DNA of 64,000 nucleotides from Warburgia ugandensis (GCA_035236585.1 CP141139.1:17872990-17936989); one strand, 5' to 3'; shown: positions 26,459 to 39,870, counted from the first letter of the stretch. The notes: generated by a model from the letters alone, not told the origin. Translations and numbers: made by a program.

Positions 26459-28980
26459 ATTCTTCTCTTTCCCTCTTTCCTTTCCTTTCCCATCCCCTTA
26501 CCTTTCTCTCTTAACCACCAACTTCCTCTTCTTCCCTTATTCTCCTCTTCTAAACCCATTCCTAAAAACCGTAGGCTGGGAGCCTCTTCTCCCACTACTT
26601 CTCTACCCTCCTTCCTATTCTCCCATTCTCTTCTCTTCTTTTTCTCCCCTCTACCTCTTCCCATTCTCTCCTCTTCTTCTCCTCTCTCCATTCTCTCTTC
26701 TCTTCTCCTATCTCTCTTCCTCTATTTTCCACGTCTCTCTCCTTGCTCCCTCTCTTCTCTCTCCCACTTCCCATCTCATCTTCTCCCTCTATCTACTCAA
26801 CGCCAAGGTTGACCCGTAGGAGGAGCATACCATCTCCGCCTTCCTCTTTCTCTCTTTCCCTCTATCCCTCCTTTCCCAACGTCTCTCTCCTGTCCTCCAC
26901 CGAACGGCTCAGGCTTCCTCACATCACCAGCCCCCTAAGCCAGTCGCACAGACCCAAGGGCGCATCACTCGTCGTCTTCTTCGTCTACCCCCATCTAAAG
27001 CAGACTCACCACCGCACTCTCTCCCTTCTCTCTCACGCTCGCACACTCCAACTCTCTCTCTCTCTATTCCAGCATTCTTCCTTATCATCGGAAGGTCCAG
27101 GAAAGGAACCCAGCCCAGGATTTCTCTTTCCCTCCTTTTCCTCCTTCCCTCTTTTCTTCTTCTCTCTGTCCCTATTGTCCCCCCTCCAACATTGGAGTCT
27201 CTGCGTCGTTGGACGTTCCAGGGAAGGAAACCCGAAATGGGTTTTTCTCCCGTGTCCCACTTTCTCTTTCTCTTTCTCTTCCTCTCCTCCTTCCTCCTCT
27301 ATTCTCCTCTTCATTTCCCTCTTATACCTCCTTCGTTTCTCTCTTCCTTTGCCTGGTTTTTCTTAAAAACCAGTTTTTTTCACTAAATTTTGATTTTGCC
27401 CTCGCTCTTTAAAAGAAATTGCAATTATGTCCTTTCCCAGTTAATTACATTTGTGTCCCCATTTTATTTACGTTTGTATCCCATTTTATTCCCATTATGT
27501 TTTATCCATATTCTGTTGTTCAGGAACTGTCCAATCTAAATCAGATCATTTAAGACTTAACACAATCAATGGGTTAGCCTTAATCAAACCAAATATTTAA
27601 TTTCTCCTTCGTTTCTTAGTGGATTTCAAATTTCTTTTACTAGTTTGTTCTTAGGACATCCCTAGATCTAATTAACATTTTTGATCTTCGATTTGAAATC
27701 CATAACTTAATCTGAGCCGTCCAAATCTAAAAATCACAAATTAGCCCAAATCTTGACCATTTTGATGAATTTGACAAATCTGACCGGTGGATCTCCAATC
27801 AAGGATGTGATGAAGAATATATGAAGGATGATCATCTATTAGAATATTAGACTTGAAGATTTTGATAGTGATTGATCTAGGAAAGTAGTTTTTTCTTGTT
27901 ATTTGATTTTGTTTGTTTTCTTTAGGAACTGAAAATTCTGTAATTTTGTTGGATATGATCTCTGATTATGATTTCAATAACTCTAGTAATTTTGAGTGAT
28001 TTATTTTTAATTTTAGATAATTAAATTTGATTGAAATTCCTACTTTTTAGGTCAAATCTCCGTAGGATCAACCCGTACTTGCATAAGCTACACTACAATA
28101 GCCTGTGCACTTGTGGTTAAACATCAACATCTGGTCATCTTTGATATTGTAAATCTATGAGATTTTTATAGCTTTTAGGTTATAGTCATAGTAAATAGTC
28201 CTCTAATCCTAACTTTTATAGTTTCATTAGGTTTGCGTCGTCAATACAAACACAATGGTTCTTTCGAATCATCGATCAGAGTTATATAGCCTCCTTAATT
28301 ACATTTTTAGTGTCATGAACCAACGGACGAACCAAATATGACAATATAGGGCAGGGCCTGCATGTCACAGTTCACACTCCAAGGCATGCCTTTCGGTCAT
28401 TTGTTACGCTCTGCGTCCCTTGGTACAGACTGATCCGATGGTTCCCATCAGATATGTTTTTCTTCGGCAATATTCTTGTAGGGAAAAGCCGATCTGGTAT
28501 GTTCCTGATCTAATTTCTACCAGAAAAGAGAAGAATGAAGAGAAAGAGGAGAAATGGTTACCTGATCATGCCAGAAAGGAGGAAAATCTAGGTTTTCCAA
28601 TGGTGCGGTTCCATCATGCCTACCAAGAAACCCTAGTCACCAAAATAGGGGAAATAGCGGTGGCTAGAGGAGGAAAAAGGAGGAGATAAGAGAGGAAAGG
28701 GAAAGAGGAGGAGAAAAGGGAAGTTGGGTCAGTGTTGAAAATTGCAGAGGATTGGGAGGAGGGGTTTTCCAATGAGTGGGGGTTTGTTCATGCCTGCCGA
28801 AACCCTAGGTTGCTAGATTTGGTGAAGGTAGCCAGAGGAGAAGGGGAAGGTGATGATCGGAGGGAGAGGAGGAGAGGGCTTTTTATAGTCAGTGAAGGCG
28901 GTGCCGCCATCTTTTCTAGCACTGCACTGCAAAGGTGGTGCATTGCTCCAGCTAGAAGAGGAAGGCGGTGGAGAAGAAGA

Positions 28981-31900
28981 TGCGACGACCCGGGTTTTTG
29001 AAACACATTTTATAATATATTTTTCAAAGGCAAGGGCATCCCCTCAATAAAAAAATTTCGCAAAACAAAGCAGCAGAAATTCTTCTAGTTTAAAACTTGT
29101 TTTGAAAACCCAAGTCACCACTTCATACATAACATAAGTACAATTTGTGTACAAAATAAAATTCCATTGAAGGAATATGATTTTATTAAACTTCCAGGAT
29201 CCATCCAGTGGTTCACAGTACACAACCCATTATATCCTTACAATACTTGTCCAAATACACAATTCAAATTACAAAGTTCTAAATACAATACATGCTCTCT
29301 ATACAATGTTTCAAGGGATATACCCTTATTACTTATTCTTCACTAGTTTTTCAAGTCTTGAGCTCCTAAGTCTCCTTCTTTGTATCTGAGATATTGTAAA
29401 CATTCGAACATTTACAATATCTCAGCAAGCTATGCTTGGTAGGGGATAAGAATGTAAGTTATTAATAGTAGAATCTCAATATTCACTTATCCCATAATTC
29501 ATTCTATCATAAACACATTCATAGACCACTATTATTGATAGGAACATCTCATTTCCTTGTCATTTGTGTTCACCTTTATACATACATAATATATAAGAAC
29601 AAATCCGTTAAAATTGTAAAAATAATCAATAATCATTTCCATACAAAACTGATCAACTCTTTTCATTATAGGAGATTTGTATCTCAGCCAGTTACTATAC
29701 TGAGATTTTCCCTTCTTGGGAAAAATATTGGTAATATACAATTACCTGGCAGTTCATCATGCCATCCCTTAAGGCATTTCACTATGCCAATTTCATATGC
29801 ATCATAATGCAAAATAATCAAGGACTACTATGCTTGCAGTCTGATCCGTACAGCGCACCCGGATAACTGTTCAATAATCCACTTATACCATTCTCAGCAG
29901 AAATTACAATATCCATGTCCATATGAGAGGACCATGGCTGTCACAGTGGTGGCCTTCCCATAATTGCCCCACCCGACTTTTAGCCTTTCTTAGGCTTGGT
30001 ATTCAATATCATCAAGTTTCAGAGAGTGGGTGGTCAAAGCCTCTTAACTCTCCTAGCATAGCATCCCCAGGCCTATGCCTGTTTAAAACAAAACCACAAG
30101 CCTCCAAGCTTATATGTAAAATAATACTTATACATATCAGACTATCTATCTGTTTATCTAGGGCTGGAATATTTTCTACTATCCTATTCACTTAGGGTTG
30201 TTCTCAATTCTCAACTTAACCATTTAATACTTATTTTCCTCATCATTTGGTTGGATCATATTTCAATTTGAGGTATTTACCTTAATATATTGGTATCATA
30301 CATGTCAATACTTCAAAACATAAGATCATGTATTGACATGTATCTTCATGTAAAGGCATTCTTAATAATCCGCCTACCTCAATAAGGTATTCTTACTCCT
30401 TGAAATCTGCCATAGTCTCGATCAACATATATCTGTCAAATCATATGTATAATGTCATTTTTCTAATCAAGGGTACATACTACATGGTCTTTTGATCATC
30501 CTTATGTAGGATGATCTAAATCTTTCTTCCTTGAATATCATATATCCATGGGTTTAATATCATCTATACAAATACTATCTATATCATATATAACAATGTA
30601 ATTTACATTGATGTTTCTTTTTCCTTATTGTTTTTTATCATACAAGATCTCATCTTGTTTGATCATCCTTATCTTACTTACTATTTTTATTAGGGTTAGA
30701 TAATTTGCTATCTTTTTATGTTCTTATTATTATTCAACCAGTTAGTGTCTTACTTGGTTGAAGATAATTTATTTCTGCCTATCACTAGACAACTCCTCCT
30801 TATTTCAGGATGACTAGTACTTACCAGTTAAAGTCTACTCAAAAAGTGGTTAATACAACCCTCATGTAAGGAGGCGTTTAGACCTCTCTTACGTCAACAG
30901 GAGGTGAGGGAAAAGCACTTGGCTCTTGTATACCCCCATAACCATAATGTTCAGAGTCCATTGGAGTGGTACTAGCTCAACCTTTGACAAGGTTCCTATG
31001 AGCTCTTTACCTTAAGTCCCTTCTCTAATTGATTTTAATTAATTTCCATGGATATGCACAATGTCATCCATAGATGTTCATTATTTTCCTACTTTGGGCC
31101 AAGGAATTGGTAAACCATTCCTTATATCATCCTACTAACTACAGCCCTTATTAAGTCAAAATAATTCATTCATCTTAGTTGTCTATGAATCTCTATATTT
31201 CATTAGTTTACATTTTTGGTAATTTATGCTCCTTATATCTTAACAACTAGTTAACAATTGAATAAAATTTGACAATAAGTAAATCATAAACTTGAAAGCA
31301 TAAATCAAATATAAGTTTAACAACTATATACTAACATTCTTCCTATGAATGTAACTTAAGCTAGTGAAATAAAACTAACATGATCCTAAGTTATGAAATA
31401 CATAAAATTGTACTTCTATCTTAATGGAATCATGTTTAAATCTCTAATTTACACTAACATGATCCTAAGATAATCAAATCTGCTAACAAATTACTCATTT
31501 AGGGCATATCATACTAAAATTTAAAGATTACACTATCATGCTTTCTAACTTAGAACATAAATCACATTTACACCTTTATATCCAATAAAAGACAATTAAA
31601 ACTTAGAACATAAATCACATTTACACTTCCATATCCAATAAAAGATAATTAAAGTAATTATATTGAGATTATTATAAGCCTTTAAATATGATCCAACCAT
31701 TAGGTCTTAGGTGTTTTCCTTTAGATCAAGGGTTTTAATTATCTTTAAGGCTTGTAATCCATTAAGATCCAAAAATCATATACACTTGATTTTGTCACAT
31801 TTCATCCATGATCTAACTTGATTTCATCATAATATCATCCATTTAATCCATCCCAAGGATCTTATCATACTTGATCTCATTGATCAAGTGGGTCCCTTTG

Positions 31901-33436
31901 TATTTTTTTATTTTTATTTTAAGGTTTTTCTACCATAAAGGGAAGATCCCCTAATTTATCCAAGATATGTCCAAATTAACCATAGATATTACTTTATTAC
32001 ATTATTATATCATCATTAAAATAAATTTCCACGATCTGATCACCTCAGATCTTAGAAATTGGACACTTATTTCCAAAATACAGAAAATACAGAAATAATT
32101 TTTAGAAATATTATGAGTTAATTAGAAGATAGACATTACAAGATTTTCATAGCTTCTTTCTGATCTCAATTTGGAGTTCATATGACTCCACAATCTTAAA
32201 TTGAAGTTTACAGCCATTCCTAAGGTCCAGATTTGATCTGGGCCCAACAGAACTAATCTCTCTCAATTGAGGGTCCAAACCTTGTTAGATTTTCTTGAAA
32301 ATTGTACCCTAGAGGTTTTTTACCCTTATGGATTGATTGGAAAGCTCAGAATTTCCATCTGAGCTCTCTATCACCATGAATTGAAGGCTATGATATTTAC
32401 TTTATTTTTACCATTTTTTATTCAAATTAAATTACAGAAAAATAAAAATTACACTAAAACATAATAAATATGTATGGAAAGCAGTTCCACCTACCTGATT
32501 TGAGAAAAACAATATAATTGATGCCCAATTTGATAGAATTATCGGTTGATGATAATATAGCCCGATTGTCCACCTTTTTGTGATTTTCTGTTGTTGAAAC
32601 CGTTGGATCTTGAAATTGATTTGGGATTTTGTATATACTGTAGTATAGGAGGTTATGGATGGTGTAATTTTTAGATTCTACCTGGAACGGAGTGCCTAAT
32701 TGAATTTAGGTCTCTTGTTCCACTTAGAAAGAGGAGAGAGAAATAAGAAAAATAGAGATTGGGGAGGGATGAATGAGAATTTGGAGCTGAAACTCCAAGG
32801 AAGATTTGGAAATTTCGTGGTTAAGGTTTTGAAAATTTTTGGAAATTTTTGGGACATATTTATAGCCAAATTTGAATTTTTTATCATTTATTTTGATAAG
32901 ATATTTTATTACTTTATAATTTTTTATTACAAGTGCATTCTCCATTCTCCACTACATTCTCCACTACCAGAAATAATGCAGTGAGCAATTATTGTTGCTT
33001 CTAGAATGTTGGCCCACTTTGTGGGCCCAATTTTATGTGAAAAGACTTTTTTGCCCTTTGAACTCCAAAATTGGAGAATAATAGGCAATATTTGTCTGAA
33101 CTCGGAATAGAGCGTACTTAGTGGCGTTGGAATCGTATTTCTAAGTACTTCATGTATATTGAGGTCTTATTTCTTAGATATGGAATATGGGTAAAATTAC
33201 CATTTTACCCCCAAATAGAGAAAATTAATGAATTTTCATTTTAACTCAGAATTAAACGTACTTAATGTTGTTTCTATCAGTTTTCCAAGTACATCCATAA
33301 TTTATATGTTTTAATTCATGCTATAATCTCCATAAAAAGATAATTTTCAATAACCTAATATTACAGCCCAGAATTTCTAAAAATTCAAACTTTATTAATT
33401 TGCCTTAATAAGTTACAAAAATTCGGGGTCATTACA
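28981..33436 (-). mobile_element. Giant gypsy-type solo LTR, minus strand (copy A only)
   Basis: Fossil solo LTR of 4456 bp. On the minus strand it starts TGTAATGACCCCGAATTTTT (33436) and ends CCCGGGTCGTCGCA (28981). TSDs GAAGA lie at 28976-28980 and 33437-33441. It is a diverged relative of the LTR at 45757-50089, with matching stem-loop, CCACTGTGAC region and TTAACC/CTCCTTACA module. A TATA-like GGCTATAAATATG lies on the minus strand near 32870. Copy B has the intact empty site near 60508, so insertion followed duplication. Confidence 0.92.
29386..29425 (-). other. LTR stem-loop (minus-strand giant LTR)
   Basis: Perfect 15-bp arms CTGAGATATTGTAAA / TTTACAATATCTCAG, with the anchor AGCTTGC on the minus strand just upstream. 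The loop sequence differs from the copy at 2757-2794 while the stem is kept. Confidence 0.8.
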
Positions 33437-33680
33437 GAAGAAGACAGGGGTTTCATTAGTAAATTGACTGCCTGTGTTTTCAGGTCGTATTGTTTTTAAT
33501 TAAATTACAAAAATACCCTCAATCTTCAAATGCCCATAACTTTGTCATCTAATCTCCATTTCTAGCATTCTTGATGTTGTTGGATTCCATTTTTTGAGCA
33601 GAATCTAATTATGGGAATATTTTTACCAAAATATCACTTTTAATCTTCCAAAATAGGACTTAAAAATTCAGGTTATTACA

Positions 33681-35910
33681 ATGGCAAAGGAAGCAAGTCC
33701 CAAGTGCCATTTGTATGCAAAGCATTCATTTCATCGACCATGGCCTATCTCCACTTAGGATGTGAAAGAGCCTCACTGGTGCTTTTAGGAGCGGAAATAG
33801 AAGACAAGGAAGAAATAAATGCATAATAGAGTGAAGATAATCGATGGTAACTCAAAAAATTATAGATAGGATGAGGATTGTGAGTAGATCAATCACCTTT
33901 TCGAAGAGCAATAGGTAAGCTGTTAACCGAATGCAGGGCAGAAGTAGGCGAAGTTGATGGGATAGGGAGATTGTCATCAGGGACTTCAATGGAACCTGCA
34001 ACAACTTCAAGAGGAGGCCGATGATGATAAACTTGAAGAGGACGACAGGCATCATCAACAAGTGTGGAAATATAGGGAAGAGGTAAAATTTCTGAAATAG
34101 AGAGTGGCTCAATAGTGGCTAAGAAGAATGGTGGTTGCTGAAAGAAAGTTACATCTGCTGAGAGAAGATATCGATTAGTGTCAAGAGAATAACAACAATA
34201 CCCCTTTTGAAGCTTGGAATATCCTAAAAAGATGCATTTTGTGGCCTTGGCAGAAAACTTATCTTGCCCAGGTGCAAGGTTGTGTACAAAACAAGTACAT
34301 CTAAAAACACGAAAGGAAGAAGATAAAGAGGTTGTGTGGGGAAGAGAATGGAATAAGGAATTTGATCATGCAATATAGAAGAAGGCATATGATTAATTAA
34401 GTAGCAAGCAGTGAGAACAGCATCCCCCTAGAAATGAAAAGGAACATGACTGTGAAGAAGTAAAGTGCGGGTTGTCTCTATGGGATGACGATTTTTGCAT
34501 TCAGCTACTCCATTTTGTTGAGAAGTGTGGGCACATGATGACTGGTGAAAAATTCCTTATTGAGACATAAAAGAAGAAAAAGGTGCAAAAAAATATTCTC
34601 GTGCATTGTCACTACATAAAACACGGATAGCAACATTAAATTGAGTTTGAATTTCAACACAAAATTTCTTGAAAACTGAGAATAATTAAGATTGATTCTT
34701 CATAAGGAATAACCAAGTACATTGAGAATAATGGTCAATAAAAGTTACAAAATATTGAAAACCCAAACTAGAAATAGTATGACTAGGACCCCAAACATCA
34801 GTGTAGACAAGTTCAAAGGGGAACATAGGCCAATTATTGAGATGCTTTGGAAATGAAACACAAGTATGTTTTCCAAGCTAACAAGACTCGCACTCAAGAG
34901 ATGACAAAATAGAAAAATGAGGGACCATCTTTTGAAGTTTTGAGAGACTAGGATGGCCCAAACGATTGTGAATAAGAGCAGGAGAATCAGTGGAGATGCA
35001 AGCGGCAGGAGCTATAGGTGATGTGAGATGGTAAAGACCTTGAGACTCATGCCCTGTACCAATTGTCTTCCTCACACCCCGGTCCTTCAAGATTACAGTT
35101 TTATCAGAAAAAGTGAGAGAGCAATTAAGAGTGTGGCTCATTTTACTGATGGAAATAAGATTAAATGAGCACTCATGTACATAAAGTATAGAGGTGAGAG
35201 GAAGAGTTGGAAGGGGATGAGCCAAACCAATTCCTTTAGCTACAGTTTTGGAGCCATTGGCTAGAGTGACAGTAGGTAAAGTAGAAGAACAAGTAAGAGG
35301 AGAAAAGGTGTTTGTTACCAGATATGTGATCAGAAGCTCCAGAGTCTAGAATCCATGGGCCAATAGAAGAAGACTGAGTAAAGCAAACACTGGGATTACC
35401 AGTCTGAGCTACGAAAGCAATAGAAGATGACTTGGATGCCTGATACTGGAGGTACGCATCATAGTCACTACCAGTCAGGGTAATATTCTGAGATGTAGAA
35501 CCCTCAGATGATTCAGTTAACTGGGTTTTAGATGACTAGACAATGTTAGCAGTGTGAGGAGGACGTTTGTGTAGTTGGTAACAACGATCTCAAGTGTGTC
35601 CAATCTTATTACAGTATGTGCACTTAGGATGCTGTCCTCAGTTACGACCACCACCACCACCACCTCAAGTGTTTGCCTAAGGAGCCAAAACTGAGGAATC
35701 TGAAGGGTCATCAAAAGTAACTTCCTAAGTAGAGGAGATACACAACAAGCGGGCAAATACTTCATCCAATGAGGGCACCAAAGGGCTAGCCAGAATTTGA
35801 TCTCTAACGAATACAAGGTTAGGGCGGAACCCAATGAGAGTCAACACCATGAAAAACTTATTAGTTTGTATTTGTTGGATGGAATCCTGTTTATGGGTGC
35901 AGCATATTGT
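33681..35910 (-). pseudogene. Copia gag-protease-integrase remnant (copy A)
   Basis: Fossil 5' half of the copia element on the minus strand. Read from high to low coordinates it shows a gag zinc-knuckle-like region (about 35600), a protease and pre-integrase region with HNRLGHPSLSKLQ (34870-35330), and an integrase core (about 33860-34850). It stops where the gypsy-type LTR begins. No 5' LTR was found at its upstream edge. It is more degraded than copy B and has multiple breaks. Confidence 0.85.
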
Positions 35911-37780
35911 CAGCGTTAGTCTGATCTGTTTCTCCTCTGCAGGGGGTGATAAACATAATGTTTTTTCAATTCTGTGCTACATTGAATTCTTGGTTTGGGA
36001 ATGAGTGTCCTGGTGTCCAAGTCTTGTATGTTGTGTTATAATCATTTTAGAACGAAAGCTACGAAACAATGGATTGATGGGAATTAGCTGCATTAAGTTT
36101 GACAACCAAGAACCTTGTCATTTCTGAATGGGCTAGTTTGGCACACAAGGGTTGCTATGTGGTCAAGTTTTTCCATAGATTGACTTAACTAGGGAGGCGC
36201 TTCCCAAAATTGTTTACAGTTTGTATATTGTAGCCCCCTATTCGTGTATGTGATGTACGACTGTTTCATGACCAACAGTGGGTTGATGCGAGTTAGCTGC
36301 CTAAGTTTGAGATCTAACAGTGGATAGGATGTCTATGTTTTGATTTCTGGAGTCGTTCGCAAGGACTCTGAGGCTACAGGATTTTTGTAAACCCAGTGTT
36401 TGCTGTGGAAAATAGTGGGTTGATGAAAATCTGCTTTATGAAGTTTGAGAACCATGGTGTTATTGTAGAAGTAAGGCAGCTACGAGAGAGTTAAAATGAG
36501 TTATGCTTGGTGGGAGCTTATGTATGTCGTTGAACTAGTAAAATCAATTTTGTTTTTGCTTGGTTTGATGAAGAACTATTATTATGCTGATCAGAGATCT
36601 TTGTTGTTAAAAATATTGATGCTTCATTTTGCTTTTTGACTATGTTATGCGTGTCATCGAAACTCCATCCACTTTGTTGAATCTGGTGTTTTCCAGTCTT
36701 TGATTTGTATAGTTGTGGGAGGAGAGCATTGTTAACATCTTTGGCAATGTTTCCAATTCCTGGAGTAAGGACTCTGAGGCTACAGGATTTGTGTATTCTT
36801 TTCTTCATTCGGAGATGTTAATTACAATTCTGTATCAATTCTTACGCCAATATTTGCTACCCATCTCCTTTTCTCTTCGCCAAGCCGCCATTGTGACTGC
36901 TTTTGAGGCCTTCTGATACTGGATTTTCGAATTTGGTGTAGCAATTTTCTCAAAACTTTAGAATCATATACATGGATACCATTCCCTGTTATACGGTATT
37001 ATGGGCTTTGCTTTTCTGTTTCCTTTTCCTCGGTGCCCCTTCAAAAGCTTCTGAAGGCATATTTTAAGATTCTATACTGTGAGAATGTTCTAAGCCTTTC
37101 TACTGTATCTCTATGTGGATTTTGAATGGTTGAGACCCTTTTATTTGCATCCATGGATTTCTTATGGTTGTCCTTATTCTTCATCTTGTGGTATTTTGCG
37201 TCTATGTTGTGGTTTTACCCTGATATATATCAAAACTTAGTCGCCAACTAAAAAAGGGATAAATGTCAAACCTTAGGACTGCCATGAAAACTACTTTGTC
37301 TAGCTCAAACTTCATCGCTGCTGAAACAGATCATAAGATAAAATATGTGATGATACTGGAACTATGGTATTGGTTATGCCTTCTATTTAACGAGGGGTGA
37401 GTGAACTAAATTGAGTGATAATACTGATACATTTCCAATGCTTAAGTATATTGATTCTTGTAGTCAATGGAGTCATCCGATTGCAGACGTATCTTTATGG
37501 TGTTAGAAAGAGGATATTAAAGTTGTGAATCTGAATGATAAATGAGAGATCAATGGCTAAAACGTGTGTTAGTCAATTTTCAATTATCAGTTTATATTTT
37601 TGTTGTTTTGGAGAATCCTTAAATTTTTTATGCGTATTACCGTCTTACAAAAGAATCAATCCCCTCGCGTAGTGGACGTAGTTTCGGTTTGACTTGCTCA
37701 AGAAACATCAAAGTAGGTTGATGTGTTTCAATTCTCATGCGCAATCTGTTATTGACTGTTTCCACGCTTTGTCTTGGCAG
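35911..37780. other. Probable host intronic or intergenic DNA with diverged repeats
   Basis: No recognised coding sequence. Three diverged copies of a GTTGATG-TTAGCTGC-AAGTTTGA segment lie near 36072, 36281 and 36418. GGACTCTGAGGCTACAGGAT occurs at 36366 and again near 36768. Copy B has the first two segments (63142, 63349) and then differs. The stretch ends at a splice acceptor for the PDH exon, so part is probably intron. Confidence 0.5.
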
Positions 37781-38034
37781 CTGAGAAGTCTCACTATGCT
37801 GCAAGAGATCCTATTGTTGCCCTGAAGAAATACATCCTCGAGAATAATCTTGCCAACGAAGCTGAGTTGAAAACTATTGAGAAGAAGATCGATGAGGTAA
37901 TTGAAGATGCTGAAGACTTTGCTGATGCCAGCCCGCATCCTCCACGTAGTCAGCTTCTGGAGAACGTGTTTGCAGATCCAAAAGGTTTTGGAATTGGACC
38001 AAGAAATCATAACCAAGTAATATCAATTTTATAA
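37781..38034 (+). pseudogene. Pyruvate dehydrogenase E1-alpha (plastid type), truncated C-terminal exon
   Basis: The E1-alpha subunit forms the thiamine-diphosphate-dependent decarboxylase of the pyruvate dehydrogenase complex with E1-beta, here of the plastid form that supplies acetyl-CoA for fatty acid synthesis. An acceptor GTCTTGGCAG precedes the exon, which reads AEKSHYAARDPIVALKKYIL and further SQLLENVFADPKGFGIGP. This matches the C-terminal end of plant plastid E1-alpha very well. The usual ending after GFGIGP (about 18 residues, DGRYRCEDPKF...) is missing, and an unrelated RNHNQVISIL and stop follow. No upstream catalytic exon was found in 36-37.8 kb, so this is most likely a gene fragment. 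The alternative is a rewired last exon of a gene whose earlier exons are far upstream. Confidence 0.8.
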
Positions 38035-39010
38035 GTCTTTCCGCCCGATTGGCAAGACAAATAATCCGGTTTATGCGTTGCTGATACTGTGCAGATTAGC
38101 AAAATCCATAAAGATCTTTTCAAACCCAGATGGAGATCTTTCTCATTTCGCACTAGCACTCAAAGTAGAAAATCAAAACAAAAAACTCTCTCCATGGTCC
38201 AAGATCTATTACCCGAAACCCTCCATACCTGTTACAAGGACTAAAGCAAATACTACAACGACTCAATCTCTCCCTCCTCCCAATCGGTTCTCAGAGCCCA
38301 TAAAACCTCGGTTTCTCCACATGGGTCTCTGAAAATCTCAACGCACTTTCCCTCCAAGCCACAATAGCGGTCCTTTTGTCCCTACTTAATGTTGCTGTTG
38401 CCCTTTCTTCTTCCTCAGTGTTGGAGATACCGCAGCTCTACTTGCTTTGAAACCCTTTCATGCGGATCATTGGGATGAAGTGATTGATGGGAATTTAGCT
38501 AAGTATTTTGATCCACAAGAAAATTCCCTCAAACTAGCTTTGCAGAAGCAAAGGGTCCAAAAGAAAATCTCCTCATATGTTCTATGACTATAAATGCTAC
38601 GGCCAAAGCAGGAGTAGAATAAGAAGACGAAGAGTAGGGTGTACGTATCATTTCTTAGTATTGTTATAATTATCTTAAAGGGCAATCTCGATGCCCTGCT
38701 AGAATTTTAAGGGAATAAAAAGGGACAGCCCCGGTGTACGAGGCTCCTCCTATGCGGGGGTCCGGAAAAGGGGCACACCATAAGGGTCTATATTATCTTA
38801 AGGGAACAGAATTGCCCAATTAACAGTTGGTTGCCCTCCACTTGACATTTTGTCTATAAGTAACCCACAACTCCCAACTGTTTATAAGTAGACCCTCGAC
38901 TTTGCAGATTCTTTTGTCAAAGGGTGAGGAGCTACTTCAAGACAGTTGGGAGTCATATGATATGCCATGCTGCTGCTCTAAGGCATATCAATCGAAGCGT
39001 TTAAAGATAT
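38035..39010. other. Genic-looking stretch, unassigned, with SINE fragment
   Basis: An open frame at about 38421-38586 follows an acceptor-like TTCTTCTTCCTCAG and reads VGDTAALLALKPFHADHWDE and onwards to a stop. It looks protein-like, but I cannot name the family. Another open stretch at 38078-38332 lies just before it. No complete gene model could be built. A SINE fragment lies at 38719-38795. Confidence 0.3.
38719..38795 (-). mobile_element. Au-type SINE fragment
   Basis: The plus strand reads GGGACAGCCCCGGTGTACGA, then GGGGGTCCGGAAAAGGGGC and ATAAGGGTCTAT, the reverse complement of the 3' half of the plant Au SINE. The tRNA-like 5' half is missing. Confidence 0.7.
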
Positions 39011-39330
39011 TGGTCCTCAATGCTAAATTATTGGAGGAGAGCAGTCCTATATACTTGGGGAAAATTTTGCCTTTATGACAACTATTTCTACATTCCAATA
39101 AATTTCAAGACATCCCTCAATCTTTTAGAGAGATTCATTCACTCGAAACACTGGATCTGGGTGATAATCATCTCAACGAAAACAATTTATAGTTCTTGGG
39201 TAAGTTTCATTCTCTTAGCAGAATAGATTTATCTGCTAATTAATGAGCTGCATGAGAGATCCCGTCCAACTTCACCAATCTAACTATGGTTGGCATATTT
39301 AGTAGTCAAATAATCAAGCAGATGGAAAAA
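38930..39330 (+). pseudogene. Leucine-rich-repeat receptor-type gene relic
   Basis: Plus-strand translation shows successive plant LRR units: LKILVLNAKLLEE, LFLHSNKFQDIPQSFREI, HSLETLDLGDNHLNENNL, FHSLSRIDLSAN and EIPSNFTNLTMVG. They fit the LxxLxLxxNxLxGxIP pattern of extracellular LRR receptor-like proteins. The frame is interrupted by in-frame stops between units (after the first unit near 39078, at about 39191 and after SAN near 39240), and no start, signal peptide or kinase was found. It is a short degraded host-gene fragment. The earlier part near 38.9 kb is uncertain. Confidence 0.6.
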
Positions 39331-39484
39331 TCTCCTCACTGTTTTCCGGCTTCTCTAAGCTTGCTTTCCTTAATCTTTTAGACGATCAATATTTAGAAAT
39401 TGTAAGTGTATCTCCAACTTGGATTCCATCTTTTCAATCGCAAGTTCTGAACTAATCAAAAAGGAAAGCCACCCATTAGTTTAG

Positions 39485-39870
39485 GAAAGGCTGGAAAAGA
39501 AGAATATCCGCATATCTTGGGGTGATTTCAGACCTGCGTATTTGGTGTCTCTTAATTTGCATTGCGGTAGTAGAAGAGGACTTTCACATGCTAGAGCAAA
39601 TTGGGCCAGGCAGTCTCTCACGTTCTTTAATAGCGACGGTTGTTCAACAAGGGGGCAGCCAGCAGTCGTGCATGACTGGCCAGCGCAACCAGACATTACC
39701 GACATTCGATGTGGATGAAATGGATCGATGACTGGTAAAAGACAATCGCAACAATAAACTACGAGAACCAATTTCACTATCTGTCTATTACTAGAGCCAG
39801 ATCATTTGGTTAAAAAACTTTTCTAGTTTCAAAGAGCAGAACCCAATCCATGCCACTGCATGATCTTCAA
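39485..39870 (+). repeat. Diverged ~380-bp repeat, member 1
   Basis: Matches 45212-45577 in the same orientation, for example CATGCnAGAGCAAATT, GTTCTTTAATA and AAACAATCGCAACAATAA, with perhaps 20% difference by eye. It lies between the LRR relic and the cystatin gene. An open frame across it is not conserved in the partner, so it is probably not coding. Confidence 0.75.

Noticed and set aside
28732-29001. Arg-rich open frame, and a similar one at 28420-28689
   Set aside because: Lies within the leader region of the gypsy-type LTR, antisense to it and spanning the boundary of a later insertion; not a host gene.
33681-35910. Two independent copia elements (RT half and integrase half)
   Set aside because: Same strand, complementary domain content, and both meet the ends of one gypsy-type LTR in both duplicate copies; one interrupted element explains this better.
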